A stretch of 64,000 nt of DNA from an uncultured Marinicella sp. (lineage in GTDB: Bacteria; Pseudomonadota; Gammaproteobacteria; Xanthomonadales; Marinicellaceae). The translations under genes and the position numbers were made by a program. The stretch is from contig CANNBS010000007.1 of assembly GCA_947502925.1 (NCBI GenBank), forward strand, positions 104,511-168,510, in the 5' to 3' direction. The stretch's first letter is position 1, and each line of letters begins with the position of its first letter. Under the pieces are notes generated by a model. The model searched no databases. It saw only the letters and a program-made list of their open reading frames with translations, and had not been told where the DNA came from. Below are positions 44,975 to 54,457 of the stretch, in pieces.

Positions 44975-45817
44975 TTAGCTATTCAAAGCCCGCACCACAT
45001 CCAAAGTCGCTTTCGCCCGGTTCAGGGTATAAAAGTGGATCCCGGGGACGCCTTGTTCTAATAACTGCTCACAGAGTCTGATGGTGTATTCGGTGCCGAA
45101 GGCCTGGATGGCTTTGCGGTCGTCGCCGTAGCTTTGGAGTTTGTAGTGCAGCCAGCGGGGCATGTCGGTGCCGCAGAAACCGCAGAAGCGTTTGATGTTG
45201 CTGTAATTGGTGATCGGCATAATGCCGGGGGTGATGGGAACATCGATGCCTTTTTTCTCACACATGTCCACGTACTGGAAGTAGGCTTCGGGGTTGAAGA
45301 AGAACTGGGTGATGGCGCGTTCGACGCCGGCATCGACTTTTTGCTTAAAATATTTAATTTCAGTATCCAATGACACGGATTCAGGATGCACTTCCGGGTA
45401 GCAGCCGACAGTGATGTTAAAGGTGTCGGGGAATTCCTGGTGGATAAATTCAATCAGTTCATTGGCGTAGCGGAAATAGCCGACAGAGCCCATGCCTGAG
45501 GGGACATCGCCACGCAGCGCCAGAATGTCGGTGATGCCGTTGTCTAAGTATTTATTGAGTAACTTTTTTATGTCTTCGGGGGTGCCGCCCATGCAGGATA
45601 AATGCGGAATGACTTTCGGGGTGTCATGTTGTTTTAAGCCGATAACGGTTTCTGCTGTGGCGGTTAAGGTGGAGCCACCGGCACCGAAGGTGACGGAGAA
45701 AAAATCCGGGTGGGTTTCGCGCAGTTTTTTCTGGGTGTTTTTTAAAATGACTTTTTGTTCCGCTGTTTTCGGCGGGAAAAATTCATAGCTCAGACCAAAT
45801 TTAGGTTTATTCATCAT
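44975..45817 (-). CDS. metF: 5,10-methylenetetrahydrofolate reductase
   Basis: MetF makes 5-methyl-THF for methionine synthesis. The 280-residue TIM barrel shows LSYEFFPPKTAEQ, FFSVTFGAGGST, ALRGDVPSGMGS, GCYPEVHPES, ITQFFFNPEAYFQYV and PGIMPITNYSNI. Two ATG codons (45817, 45814) follow GAGG; homologues fit the second slightly better. It is the last gene of the metK-ahcY-metF set, but a terminator lies between ahcY and metF, so part of its expression may depend on read-through or a separate promoter. Confidence 0.95.
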   Translation of the reverse strand: MMNKPKFGLSYEFFPPKTAEQKVILKNTQKKLRETHPDFFSVTFGAGGSTLTATAETVIGLKQHDTPKVIPHLSCMGGTPEDIKKLLNKYLDNGITDILALRGDVPSGMGSVGYFRYANELIEFIHQEFPDTFNITVGCYPEVHPESVSLDTEIKYFKQKVDAGVERAITQFFFNPEAYFQYVDMCEKKGIDVPITPGIMPITNYSNIKRFCGFCGTDMPRWLHYKLQSYGDDRKAIQAFGTEYTIRLCEQLLEQGVPGIHFYTLNRAKATLDVVRALNS

Positions 45818-45827
45818 GGAACCTCAT

Positions 45828-45858
45828 AAAAAAAGCCGAACGCAAAGTCCGGCTTTTT
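45828..45858 (-). terminator. rho-independent terminator between ahcY and metF
   Basis: On the minus strand AAAAAGCCG, an 11-base loop, then CGGCTTTTTTT. It lies 35 bases after the ahcY stop and 11 bases before the metF start, so it either ends the ahcY message or attenuates metF. Confidence 0.8.
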
Positions 45859-45892
45859 AACTTAAAAACTTCGTTTAAACAGAAGTCACACA

Positions 45893-47314
45893 TCAGTAAC
45901 GATAGTGCTCCGGCTTGTAAGGGCCTTCGACTTCGACGCCAATGTATTTGGCTTGTTTTTCAGTCAATGTCGTCAATTTTGCGCCGACACGTTCTAAGTG
46001 CAGTTTCGCCACTTTCTCATCCAGGTGCTTGGGTAACACATACACCTGGTTGTCGTAGTTATCGCCGTTTTTAAACAGTTCAATCTGCGCCAACACCTGG
46101 TTGGTGAATGAATTGGACATAACGAAACTCGGGTGACCGGTACCACAACCTAAGTTCACCAAACGACCTTTGGCCAATAAGATGATGCGTTTACCGTCTT
46201 CGAAAATCACGTGATCAACCTGGTCTTTAATGCCTTCCCATTCGCAGTTTTTCTCTAAGCCGGCGACGTCGATTTCATTGTCAAAGTGACCAATATTACA
46301 GACGATGGCCTGGTCTTTCATGGCTTTCATATGCTCATAGCTGATAATCTGGTAGTTACCGGTGGCGGTGACGAAGATATCGGCTTTATCAACCACATCA
46401 TTTAAGTCCACCACTTTAAAACCTTCCATCGCTGCTTGTAAGGCGCAAATCGGATCGATTTCAGTGACCCAGACAATGGCACCCAAAGCGCGCAGAGATT
46501 CCGCGGAGCCTTTACCGACATCGCCATAACCACAGACCACGGCGGTTTTACCGGCCACCATGACATCGGTGGCACGTTTAATGGCATCAACCAGTGATTC
46601 ACGACAGCCATAGAGGTTGTCGAATTTAGATTTGGTCACCGAATCATTCACGTTAATGGCGGGGAAGGGCAGTTCTTTACCTTTGGCCATTTCATATAAA
46701 CGCTTAACGCCGGTGGTGGTTTCTTCCGTAACACCCTGGATTGAATCCAGTGTTTTTTGATACCAGCCATGTTTGGTTTGCAGGCGCTTTTTAATGGCAG
46801 CAAACATAAAGGTTTCTTCTTCTGATTCCGGATTATCCAGAATGGAGGCGTCTTTTTCGGCGCGGGCACCTAAAATTAATAACAAGGTGGCATCACCACC
46901 GTCATCGAGAATCATATTGGGCGCACCGCCGTCAGACCATTCCATGATTTTATGGGTGTATTCCCAGTATTGTTCCAGGGTTTCGCCTTTAATGGCGTAA
47001 ACAGGAATGTCCTGATCAACCATGGCCGCTGCGGCGTGATCCTGAGTGGAATAAATGTTACAGGAGGCCCAACGGACATCTGCGCCTAAAGCGCGCAAGG
47101 TTTCAATCAAAACCGCTGTCTGAATGGTCATGTGCAGGGATCCTGCGATGCGGGCGCCTTTTAAGGGTTGCTCGCCTTTGTATTCATCGCGAATCTGGAC
47201 CAGGCCAGGCATTTCAGTTTCGGCAATGCGAATTTCTTTGTGGCCCCAATCGGCCAGGCCTAAATCGGCAATGGCATAATCGGGCTGGAGGTTTTTTACG
47301 TTCTCTGTTGTCAT
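45893..47314 (-). CDS. ahcY: adenosylhomocysteinase
   Basis: AhcY hydrolyses S-adenosylhomocysteine to adenosine and homocysteine using tightly bound NAD. The 473-residue sequence holds [50 protein letters not shown] (NAD site) and the C-terminal [16 protein letters not shown]...YKPEHYRY. Length matches the bacterial enzyme with the internal insertion. AAAGAG stands seven bases before the ATG. Only 29 bases separate it from metK, so the two are one transcript. Confidence 0.98.
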   Translation of the reverse strand: MTTENVKNLQPDYAIADLGLADWGHKEIRIAETEMPGLVQIRDEYKGEQPLKGARIAGSLHMTIQTAVLIETLRALGADVRWASCNIYSTQDHAAAAMVDQDIPVYAIKGETLEQYWEYTHKIMEWSDGGAPNMILDDGGDATLLLILGARAEKDASILDNPESEEETFMFAAIKKRLQTKHGWYQKTLDSIQGVTEETTTGVKRLYEMAKGKELPFPAINVNDSVTKSKFDNLYGCRESLVDAIKRATDVMVAGKTAVVCGYGDVGKGSAESLRALGAIVWVTEIDPICALQAAMEGFKVVDLNDVVDKADIFVTATGNYQIISYEHMKAMKDQAIVCNIGHFDNEIDVAGLEKNCEWEGIKDQVDHVIFEDGKRIILLAKGRLVNLGCGTGHPSFVMSNSFTNQVLAQIELFKNGDNYDNQVYVLPKHLDEKVAKLHLERVGAKLTTLTEKQAKYIGVEVEGPYKPEHYRY

Positions 47315-47343
47315 AATGTGCTCTTTAAAATTTAATAATGAGG

Positions 47344-48504
47344 TTAGCTCAGGCCGGCTTCTGATCGCAGTAAGTCGGCTTTGTCGGTGCGTTCCCAGGT
47401 TAAATCAATGTCTTCACGACCCATGTGGCCATACACAGCGGTTTGCTGATAGATGGGTTTGAGCAGGTCCAGTGAAGTAATGATGCCATAGGGACGCAAA
47501 TCAAAATGATCTTTAATCAATTGTTCAATGGTACTTTCGGGCACTTTATTGGTGCCGAAGGTGGTGACGCTGATGGACGTGGGTTCGGCCACACCAATTG
47601 CGTATGATACCTGGATTTCACAGCGTTCGGCCAGACCCGCAGCGACAATATTCTTCGCCACATAACGACAGGCATAAGCCGCTGATCGGTCAACTTTAGA
47701 CGGATCTTTACCGGAGAAAGCACCGCCACCGTGACGGGCCATGCCGCCATAGGTATCGACAATAATTTTACGGCCGGTTAAGCCACAATCGCCCACCGGA
47801 CCACCGACCACAAATTTACCGGTCGGATTAATATGATATTGGGTGTCTTTGGTCAGCCATTCAGCAGGAAGAACCGGTTTAATAATGGTTTCCATCACCG
47901 CTTCACGGACATCCGGTAATTGAATGTCTTCGTCGTGTTGCGTGGAGAGTACCACGGCGTCGATGGCCACCGGTTTGTCATCTTCATAACGGAAAGTCAC
48001 CTGTGATTTGGCATCGGGGCGTAACCACGGCACCTGTTTGGAGCGGCGAACATCGGATTGTTGTTTCACCAGGCGGTGCGCAAAGGTAATCGGTGCCGGC
48101 ATCAGCACATCGGTTTCATTCGAGGCATAGCCGAACATCAGGCCCTGGTCACCGGCGCCTTGCTCTTCCGGTGATTTGCGATCGACACCAATGTTAATGT
48201 CATAGGATTGTTTACCGATGAGCGACATCACCGCACAGGTTTTGCCGTCGAAGCCGACATCCGAGGAATCATAACCAATGCCGGAAATAACATCGCGCAC
48301 CAGATCATCAAGATCAATCCAGGTATTGGTGGTGATTTCACCGGCGACAATGGCGGTGCCGGTTTTGACCATGGTTTCACAGGCCACACGGGCTTTAGGG
48401 TCGTCTTTGATGATGGCGTCGAGGACGGCATCGGAAATTTGATCGGCCACTTTATCCGGATGGCCTTCGGACACAGATTCCGAGGTAAACAGGTAGTTGC
48501 TCAT
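47344..48504 (-). CDS. metK: S-adenosylmethionine synthetase
   Basis: MetK makes AdoMet from ATP and methionine. ATG 48504 ([20 protein letters not shown]) is clearly the start although the frame is open to 48579; the product has 386 residues. Signature segments: [12 protein letters not shown] (ATP) and [20 protein letters not shown] (P-loop-like). First gene of the methyl-cycle operon, and its promoter is covered by a palindrome. Confidence 0.98.
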   Translation of the reverse strand: MSNYLFTSESVSEGHPDKVADQISDAVLDAIIKDDPKARVACETMVKTGTAIVAGEITTNTWIDLDDLVRDVISGIGYDSSDVGFDGKTCAVMSLIGKQSYDINIGVDRKSPEEQGAGDQGLMFGYASNETDVLMPAPITFAHRLVKQQSDVRRSKQVPWLRPDAKSQVTFRYEDDKPVAIDAVVLSTQHDEDIQLPDVREAVMETIIKPVLPAEWLTKDTQYHINPTGKFVVGGPVGDCGLTGRKIIVDTYGGMARHGGGAFSGKDPSKVDRSAAYACRYVAKNIVAAGLAERCEIQVSYAIGVAEPTSISVTTFGTNKVPESTIEQLIKDHFDLRPYGIITSLDLLKPIYQQTAVYGHMGREDIDLTWERTDKADLLRSEAGLS

Positions 48505-48507
48505 GGC

Positions 48508-48541
48508 AATATATCTCTTAATGCGAATAAAGAGATATATT
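48508..48541 (-). promoter_or_regulatory. 12-base perfect palindrome over the metK start region, probable operator
   Basis: AATATATCTCTT (48508-48519) and AAGAGATATATT (48530-48541) are perfect inverted copies with a 10-base spacer. The site covers the -10 box edge, the expected transcription start and the ribosome site (AAGAG) of metK. It suits a dimeric repressor; SahR, the ArsR-type regulator of AdoMet-cycle genes in Proteobacteria, is the candidate I would test. An RNA hairpin hiding the ribosome site is the alternative. Confidence 0.5.
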
Positions 48542-48566
48542 GTATTTTTTTTTACCCGAATGTCCA
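48539..48566 (-). promoter_or_regulatory. metK: sigma70-type promoter of metK
   Basis: On the minus strand TGGACA (48566-48561), a 16-base spacer, then TACAAT (48544-48539); each box matches five of six consensus bases. Expected start near 48531, giving a leader of about 27 bases. Confidence 0.6.
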
Positions 48567-48673
48567 GTTTTAATGCCAATTATTTGAAATAAATGGGCTT
48601 ATGGGTGCTTTTGCTTGTATATTTGGGCCATGGCTATATATTACGAACGGTTTAACATATTCCCGGAAATGGC

Positions 48674-49561
48674 ATGAAAACAATTAAAGGTATCGTCTCG
48701 GCGTTAATTTTAATAATCAATACACTGGTCATGGTGACGGTATTAATGGTGGTGGCTTTATTTAAATTGCTCATTCCAATTCAGGCGTCGCGGGTGTTTT
48801 TTTCAAAAATTCTGGTGATTATTGCTGAAACCTGGATTGCCATAAACAGCCTTTCATTTCGTTGGATTCACGGCAATAAAATTGACGTTAAACCTTTGCC
48901 GACTTTAAGTAAAGACGAATGGTATCTGGTGGTGGCGAATCACCAAAGCGTCACCGATATTCCGGTTTTACAGGCTGTATTTAACAGGCGTATTCCGTTT
49001 TTAAAATTCTTTTTGAAACAGGAACTTATTTGGGTGCCGTTATTGGGTCTGGCCTGGTGGGCGCTGGATTTTCCGTTTATGAAGCGTTACAGCCGGGAAA
49101 CCCTGGAGAAAAAACCGCATCTTAAAGGCAAGGATATGGAAGCCACGCGCAAGTCCTGTGAACAGTTCCAGCATTTCCCTACATCAGTAATTAATTTTGT
49201 GGAAGGCACACGATTTACGCCGGCCAAGCATGATAAACAAGACTCACCTTATAAGCATTTATTAAAACCTAAAGCCGGTGGTGTGGGCTTTGTGCTGGGT
49301 ACCATGGGTGAGAAAATGCGTACATTATTATTAGTGACGCTGGCCTATGAACCTAAGCCACCCGGTATGTGGGAGTATTTATCGGGTGATTTTAAAAACG
49401 TCCAAGTAGAAGTGGAAAAAATCAAAATACCTGGGTCGCTTTTACAGAAAAATTACATGACAGATGCTAAATTTAAACAAGAACTGTTTAACTGGCTTGA
49501 GCAAATGTGGTATAAACAAGACAGTAAGCTGAGTAAATTCTATGGACAATCAGACATTTAA
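48674..49561 (+). CDS. acyltransferase (LPLAT family, YihG-like)
   Basis: A 295-residue inner-membrane lysophospholipid acyltransferase. The catalytic NHQSVTDIPVLQ (NHxxxxD) and the FVEGTRFTP motif are present, with a hydrophobic N-terminus of one or two helices (~5-50). The motifs match the YihG/lysocardiolipin acyltransferase group rather than PlsC. Its last 20 bases overlap the start of the next gene. The gap 48580-48673 carries the divergent promoters with metK. Confidence 0.85.
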   Translation: MKTIKGIVSALILIINTLVMVTVLMVVALFKLLIPIQASRVFFSKILVIIAETWIAINSLSFRWIHGNKIDVKPLPTLSKDEWYLVVANHQSVTDIPVLQAVFNRRIPFLKFFLKQELIWVPLLGLAWWALDFPFMKRYSRETLEKKPHLKGKDMEATRKSCEQFQHFPTSVINFVEGTRFTPAKHDKQDSPYKHLLKPKAGGVGFVLGTMGEKMRTLLLVTLAYEPKPPGMWEYLSGDFKNVQVEVEKIKIPGSLLQKNYMTDAKFKQELFNWLEQMWYKQDSKLSKFYGQSDI

Positions 49562-50207
49562 AGTTGTGTTTAAAGGCAAAACGGTGCGTGGTGTTGATGT
49601 CGACAACGCCCAGGCCCGGTTCGCCAAACTGTTTAAATTATCGCCTGACAAAGCGGCGGTTTTTTTTGACGGTAAAACACGGGTGCTGAAAAAAGCCTTG
49701 CCCATGGAAAAAGCCAACCACTTTCGTAGTGTGCTAAAAAAAGCCGGTATTCGGGTGAGTTTGGTGAAAAATGAGGAAGATTCTGATCAGGCCAGGCAAA
49801 AAGAATGGGAAATCAGCGAGCCGGGCGTGGTTATTTTACGGCCGGTACAGCCACCTGAAACCCATGTTGAGACTTCTCATATTAAACTATCGGTTGATTT
49901 TGACCAGTTAGAAGATAAGGCCGATGTGGATCCGCCGGAAGTGGATATCAATCATATTCACATCGATGACAATGCCGAACAGCCGATTGTTGAACCTGAA
50001 GAGGTTGAACTTCCTGAAATTAATACCGATGACCTAACCACTGCCGAAGTGGGCGCCATTATGGTGGATGCGAAAAAAGTCACACCGCCGGATATTCCGG
50101 TTGATGACATAGAATTAAATGATTCTGATGAGCCTATCGTCAAAAAGGTTAAGCACAAAGAACCGGAAGTGGATATCTCAGGGATTTCACTGGAAGTGGA
50201 AGATTAA
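49542..50207 (+). CDS. hypothetical protein with acidic C-terminal tail
   Basis: A 221-residue soluble protein overlapping the acyltransferase gene by 20 bases. Residues 1-80 form a compact basic domain (FKVVFKGKTVRGVDVDNAQA...LPMEKANHFRSVLKKAGIRV) of a type often fused to other modules in gammaproteobacteria (F-V-F-G-L...AG pattern). The remainder is acidic with repeated PPEVDI/PEI/PPDI-VDDI patches, probably disordered. Function unknown. Coupling suggests a link with the envelope acyltransferase. Confidence 0.5.
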   Translation: MDNQTFKVVFKGKTVRGVDVDNAQARFAKLFKLSPDKAAVFFDGKTRVLKKALPMEKANHFRSVLKKAGIRVSLVKNEEDSDQARQKEWEISEPGVVILRPVQPPETHVETSHIKLSVDFDQLEDKADVDPPEVDINHIHIDDNAEQPIVEPEEVELPEINTDDLTTAEVGAIMVDAKKVTPPDIPVDDIELNDSDEPIVKKVKHKEPEVDISGISLEVED

Positions 50208-50935
50208 ATCTTAAATTTCTTTAAATACGCATAATCGGCCTGACAAGCGGCGGCAACTTCGGCTTCGCGTTCAGTCAGTGGTGTGTCTTTTTCTTTATAC
50301 GGTTTAAAGCCGGTGGATTCAATCACGCGATTATACCAGTGTGTGGCCCACACCCCATCTGAATCGCGGTAACCACGTGGCCAATTTAACATGGCGTCAT
50401 CAAAAGGCACATTCAGCGCAGCACAGAGTTTTTCTAAGGTTTTTTTGGGTTGGTGCAACACATCCACGGATTCAATCACCGGTGGATTTTGTTTAAAGTA
50501 TTGCTGAACCCTGTTAAATATCTTTACCTGGCGACCATAGCCCAGGGCTTCAGCGGTGATTTGCGGATATTTTCGCACATAAGAGCGCACCACATCCTTC
50601 GGATCACGAATAAGAAAAGCATGTCGAAAAGGTTCAATCAGGTGGTTTTTGACAAAAGCCATATCAAGCATATGATGAGCCATGTGTTTCTGGTAGTAAA
50701 TCCTGACAGAATCGGCTTGTGGTGCCAGTAGTTTTTCTAAAACAGGGGCATATTCTTTACCTTGTTGTTTAATAACAGCTTCTTTCATCGGGTGATCTTC
50801 ACCACTGTGTTTTAAAAATGGACCATAAAAAGGCTCATCAATGACCACGGTGTCGCTGCGGTTTTCCCAGGCGCGCATCATCGCAGTAGAGATGTTGCGT
50901 GGTCCTGACCACATGGCGATGCGGACTAAGTTCAT
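50204..50935 (-). CDS. sulfotransferase-like protein
   Basis: A 243-residue protein beginning RIAMWSGPRNISTAMMRAW; this SGPRN-ST segment corresponds to the 5'-phosphosulfate-binding loop, and HAFLIRDPKDVVRSY to the 3'-phosphate loop of sulfotransferases. No sulfur acceptor is known. It overlaps the class IV aminotransferase gene by four bases (ATGA). I recall the same pair in other bacteria, where the function remains open. Confidence 0.7.
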   Translation of the reverse strand: MNLVRIAMWSGPRNISTAMMRAWENRSDTVVIDEPFYGPFLKHSGEDHPMKEAVIKQQGKEYAPVLEKLLAPQADSVRIYYQKHMAHHMLDMAFVKNHLIEPFRHAFLIRDPKDVVRSYVRKYPQITAEALGYGRQVKIFNRVQQYFKQNPPVIESVDVLHQPKKTLEKLCAALNVPFDDAMLNWPRGYRDSDGVWATHWYNRVIESTGFKPYKEKDTPLTEREAEVAAACQADYAYLKKFKI

Positions 50936-51858
50936 GGTTTTTTCTGGTGCCTGACTTGTTCGTAAATCATGGCCTGGTAGCTGGTTTGCAGTTTTTTCAT
51001 GATGACATAATCATCGGGTTGGCCAATATCGCGACCATCAACGGAAATGACCGGTGTGACGCCGGCAAAGGTTCCGGTGATAAAAACTTCATCCGCACTG
51101 TAAACATCAAATAAGGAAAAATTCTTTTCTCGGACGGGTATATTGAGTTGTCGGCAAACCTGAATGATTTTGCCGCGGGTGATACCGCCTAAGCAAAAAT
51201 CACCGGTGGAAGTCCAGACTTCACCACCGGTCACAATAAAAAAGTGGGTGGAATTACAGGTGGCAACAAAACCGTGGGGGTCCAGCATTAAAGCTTCATC
51301 GGCCCCGGCGGCAATGGCCTGAATACAGGCCTGAATACAGTTGTGTTTAGAATGTGAGTTGATTTTATGGTCCTGAATATCCGGGAAACCGCGCCGGACA
51401 TGGGCGGTAAATAATTTTACCCCTTGGTCTTTCTTGCGCGTTGAAGGTGTTTTATATTCGGGAATAATCACCACGGTGGCACCGGGTTCGGTGACCGCGG
51501 GTGACTGATAGGGTGTGGTTTTAACGCCACGGGTGACCATCAGTCGCAAATGGACATCCTCATACATGTCATTGGCTTCAACGGTTTTATACAACATCTG
51601 CTTAAAATCATCGGCACTGTATTCCAAATCCATGGCCAGGGCTTTGGCGCCTTTAAACAAGCGCTTTAAATGATCGTCAATAAATACCAGCACGCCTTCA
51701 TGCAGGCGCATGCTTTCCCAGATACCGTCGCCCATAATAAACCCGCTGTCAAACACGGAAATTGTGGCGTCTTTGCGCGGCACCATCTCGCCATTAACAT
51801 AGATGAGTACATCCTGATTGCGTGGGTCATTCTCTGCTGCGTGGCTGCCTGTTGTCAT
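50932..51858 (-). CDS. class IV aminotransferase (branched-chain/D-amino acid type)
   Basis: A 308-residue PLP enzyme of fold type IV. VYVNGEMVPRKDATISVFDSG-like start (IYVNGEMVPRKDATISVFDS), a probable PLP lysine in the HKINSHSKHNCIQA segment, DEALMLDPHGFVATCNSTHF and the phosphate-binding GTFAGVTPVISVDGR are visible. The STHFF stretch replaces the usual SNIF, so substrate range may differ from IlvE/Dat. It is coupled to the sulfotransferase-like gene. Confidence 0.82.
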   Translation of the reverse strand: MTTGSHAAENDPRNQDVLIYVNGEMVPRKDATISVFDSGFIMGDGIWESMRLHEGVLVFIDDHLKRLFKGAKALAMDLEYSADDFKQMLYKTVEANDMYEDVHLRLMVTRGVKTTPYQSPAVTEPGATVVIIPEYKTPSTRKKDQGVKLFTAHVRRGFPDIQDHKINSHSKHNCIQACIQAIAAGADEALMLDPHGFVATCNSTHFFIVTGGEVWTSTGDFCLGGITRGKIIQVCRQLNIPVREKNFSLFDVYSADEVFITGTFAGVTPVISVDGRDIGQPDDYVIMKKLQTSYQAMIYEQVRHQKKP

Positions 51859-51991
51859 GGTCTGTAATCAAAGGTTAAAAAGAATATGGTAGAATTTTTG
51901 GTTGAGATTGGCAAATTAATTTTTGGTACAAAAAACGACAAGGCATGCCTTGTCTCTACGATGATAATAATAAATATGAGGTGATGTTGTG

Positions 51992-52603
51992 ATGTCGGTT
52001 CGGCTTTTGTGGTTTTTATTGGCGGTGTTTGTGTTGGTTTTGGGGTGGTCGGCGTATCAGCCTTATGATTTTATGACCTGGGTGTTGGAAGCGTCTCCGG
52101 CGATGCTGGGTGCCATTATCTTGTTGGTCACTTATCAGCGTTTTAAGCTTTCAGGGTTGTTGTATGTGCTGATATTTTTGCATGCGCTTGTATTGGTGGT
52201 TGGGGCGCACTACACCTATGCCAAGGTACCTTATTTCGACGGCTTTATGCAGTTTGTCTGGCCGGAACGCAATAACTACGATAAGCTGGGACATTTTTTT
52301 CAGGGTCTGGTGCCGGCGATATTGTGTCGGGAGTTGGTGGTTCGTTTCGAGGTGTTTAATTCTCGGGCCTGGATGAATTTCTTTATTGTCAGTTTTTGTT
52401 TGGGATTCTCGGCTTTTTATGAATTGATTGAGTGGTGGGTGGCCTTACTGAGTCAGGAAGCCAGTGATTCATTTTTGGGCACGCAGGGCTATGTGTGGGA
52501 TACCCAGTCAGATATGTTTTTGGCTTTGATGGGTGCGATTACGGCTTTGTTGGTATTTTCGCGCTGGCATGATAAGCAGTTGGATGATTTAGGACAGCAA
52601 TAA
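51992..52603 (+). CDS. DUF2238/YjdF-family membrane protein
   Basis: The start at ATG 51992 is seven bases after GAGGTGA; an adjacent GTG (51989) is less likely. The 203-residue product has about six helices. Typical family marks are HYTYAKVPYFDGFMQFVWPERNNYDKLGHFFQGL, AFYELIEWW and WDTQSDMFLALMGA. Function unknown. Its 3' end overlaps pyrB tail to tail by 15 bases. Confidence 0.85.
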   Translation: MSVRLLWFLLAVFVLVLGWSAYQPYDFMTWVLEASPAMLGAIILLVTYQRFKLSGLLYVLIFLHALVLVVGAHYTYAKVPYFDGFMQFVWPERNNYDKLGHFFQGLVPAILCRELVVRFEVFNSRAWMNFFIVSFCLGFSAFYELIEWWVALLSQEASDSFLGTQGYVWDTQSDMFLALMGAITALLVFSRWHDKQLDDLGQQ

Positions 52604-53485
52604 ACTTAAAACGGCTTGTCGTATTAAGACACCGTTTTTGACCTGTTCTAATATAACGGATTGAGGACCATCGGCCACCTCAGAACTGATTTCAATGCCG
52701 CGATTAATGGGTCCCGGGTGCATGATAAGGGCGTCTTTTTTGGCGCGGGAAAGTTTATCCTGGTCGAGTCCGTATTGCGAAAACCATACATCGATGTTGA
52801 GTGATTCATGCTGTTCAAAACGTTCCTTTTGAATGCGTAACATAACCACCACATCGGCCTGATCCACAGCGGTATGCATATCTGGAGCCTTTCTGTTGCT
52901 GTGTTTCTCAGAAATTAGATGGTCGGGGCCAAACACCTGTATGTTGGTTGTGCCCAATGTGCTCAAACCGTCGATGAGCGAATTGGCGACGCGTGAATGT
53001 TTAATGTCGCCGATGATGGCCACTTTAAGCGCGTCAAAATTGGGTTTATGATTTCGGATGGTGTAAAGGTCTAACAGGGCCTGGGTTGGGTGTTGGTTTT
53101 GGCCGTCACCGGCATTAATCAGGTGGACATCGTTCGGTAATAAATCCACAATGTGCTGATGGGCGTTGTTATCCGGATGGCGCATGATCAGGGCATCGGG
53201 TGCCATGGCGGCAATGGTTTGAATGGTGTCTTCAAAGCTTTCCCCTTTTTTAATGGAAGAATGCTTTACGGGCAAATTAAAGACAGAAGCGCCCAGGCCG
53301 TCCGCGGCTAACTGAAATGACAATATGGTGCGGGTTGAGTTTTCATAAAACAAACACACCACCTGACGATCCGACAGGCGATTTCGGCGGTCTGATTTGC
53401 TTTGTGTTTTTATGCTGTCCGCCTGTTTAAACAGTTGTTGCAGATCAGTTTTGCTCAGGTCTTTTATATCCAGTAGATGTTTCAT
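52589..53485 (-). CDS. pyrB: aspartate carbamoyltransferase catalytic subunit
   Basis: PyrB joins carbamoyl phosphate and aspartate, the first committed step of pyrimidine synthesis. The 298-residue sequence has FYENSTRTILSFQLAADGLG (carbamoyl phosphate loop), SIKKGESFEDTIQTIAAM, NAGDGQNQHPTQALLDLYTI and HPGPINRGIEI. No pyrI or dihydroorotase-like pyrC' follows. It is the last gene of the gshB-tonB-yqgE-ruvX-pyrB run; pyrR, present there in Pseudomonas, is absent. Confidence 0.96.
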   Translation of the reverse strand: MKHLLDIKDLSKTDLQQLFKQADSIKTQSKSDRRNRLSDRQVVCLFYENSTRTILSFQLAADGLGASVFNLPVKHSSIKKGESFEDTIQTIAAMAPDALIMRHPDNNAHQHIVDLLPNDVHLINAGDGQNQHPTQALLDLYTIRNHKPNFDALKVAIIGDIKHSRVANSLIDGLSTLGTTNIQVFGPDHLISEKHSNRKAPDMHTAVDQADVVVMLRIQKERFEQHESLNIDVWFSQYGLDQDKLSRAKKDALIMHPGPINRGIEISSEVADGPQSVILEQVKNGVLIRQAVLSLLLS

Positions 53486-53499
53486 GTTGGCTGCTCCGA

Positions 53500-53925
53500 T
53501 TAACTGCTTTGATTAAACCAGGATTGCAAAATAATGGCGGCCGCTTCGGCATCCAGGTTGCTTTTGTGTTTGGCCTTGCGGGTTTGCTGTGCGCGTTGTT
53601 GTGCAAATCCACGTTCGGCTTCGTATGAACTTAGTCGTTCATCGCTTAGTTCAACGGGTAACTGGGTGTAGTGACGTAGTTTTTTGGCGAAATTTTTAAC
53701 CTGGCGCGAAATGAGTTGCTCTTCGCCTTCCATGGTGAGCGGCAGACCCATGACGATTATGTTGATTTGCCATTCATCGATGACCTGTTGAATTTGATTG
53801 AGGGTGTCTTTATTGTTGCCGATGACTTTCAGTGGGTTGGCGGTGGTGGTGAATGTTTGCCCCACAGCCAGACCAATCCGTTTAAGACCGAAGTCAATGC
53901 CGAGAACCGTTTTAGGCATGTCCAC
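53500..53925 (-). CDS. ruvX: putative pre-16S rRNA nuclease / Holliday junction resolvase-like
   Basis: A 141-residue YqgF-type RNase H-fold protein: VLGIDFGLKRIGLAVGQT, IIVMGLPLTMEGEEQ, PVELSDERLSSYEAE and a terminal DAEAAAIILQSW with the last catalytic Asp. In E. coli the protein completes 16S rRNA 5'-end processing. It overlaps yqgE by 14 bases and stands 14 bases ahead of pyrB. Confidence 0.94.
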   Translation of the reverse strand: MDMPKTVLGIDFGLKRIGLAVGQTFTTTANPLKVIGNNKDTLNQIQQVIDEWQINIIVMGLPLTMEGEEQLISRQVKNFAKKLRHYTQLPVELSDERLSSYEAERGFAQQRAQQTRKAKHKSNLDAEAAAIILQSWFNQSS

Positions 53926-54457
53926 CGGTGTTCACCAGTTGGTGGGGTTTAATGCCTAATAGACCCAAGGCCTGAGACCATTTATCTTCATTCAAATCAA
54001 ACACCAGATTTTCATCCACGGGGCCTGTTAACCAGTCATTGTCGGCAATTTCCTGTTCTAACTGGCCGGCATCCCAGGTGGCGCAACCTAATGTCATAAG
54101 CCATTCACCTTTTAAATCATTCCGGGCAATGGCTGCAATGATGTCTTTTGAAGTGGTCAATGCCAGTGAGGGCGTTAGCTGTAAAGAGCTGCCAAATTGC
54201 TTTTCGCCTCGGTGCAAGATAAAGCCACACTCTGCATTCACAGGTCCGCCATTAAAAATGGGTTGGTTTTGGACTGCTTCATCGCTGTCAATGTTGAGTC
54301 CCGCCAACACTTCCACAAAATCCAGGTCGCTGAGCTGGTTAACGCGAATGCCCATGGCACCATGTTCATTGTGTTCGCAAATTAAAATCACCGCTTCGCT
54401 GAATCGCTCATCGGGCATGTTGGGTTGGGCAATTAGAAATTGATTGGTTAAATTCAT
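53912..54457 (-). CDS. yqgE: YqgE/AlgH-family protein (UPF0301)
   Basis: From ATG 54457 (MNLTNQFLIAQPNMPDERF) the product has 181 residues, the family size. Characteristic segments: LICEHNEHGAMGIRVNQ, NGGPVNAECGFILHRGE, LGCATWDAGQLEQEIADNDW. AlgH was linked to alginate regulation in Pseudomonas; its biochemical role is unknown. It overlaps the tonB-like gene by four bases and ruvX by 14. Confidence 0.94.
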   Translation of the reverse strand: MNLTNQFLIAQPNMPDERFSEAVILICEHNEHGAMGIRVNQLSDLDFVEVLAGLNIDSDEAVQNQPIFNGGPVNAECGFILHRGEKQFGSSLQLTPSLALTTSKDIIAAIARNDLKGEWLMTLGCATWDAGQLEQEIADNDWLTGPVDENLVFDLNEDKWSQALGLLGIKPHQLVNTGGHA

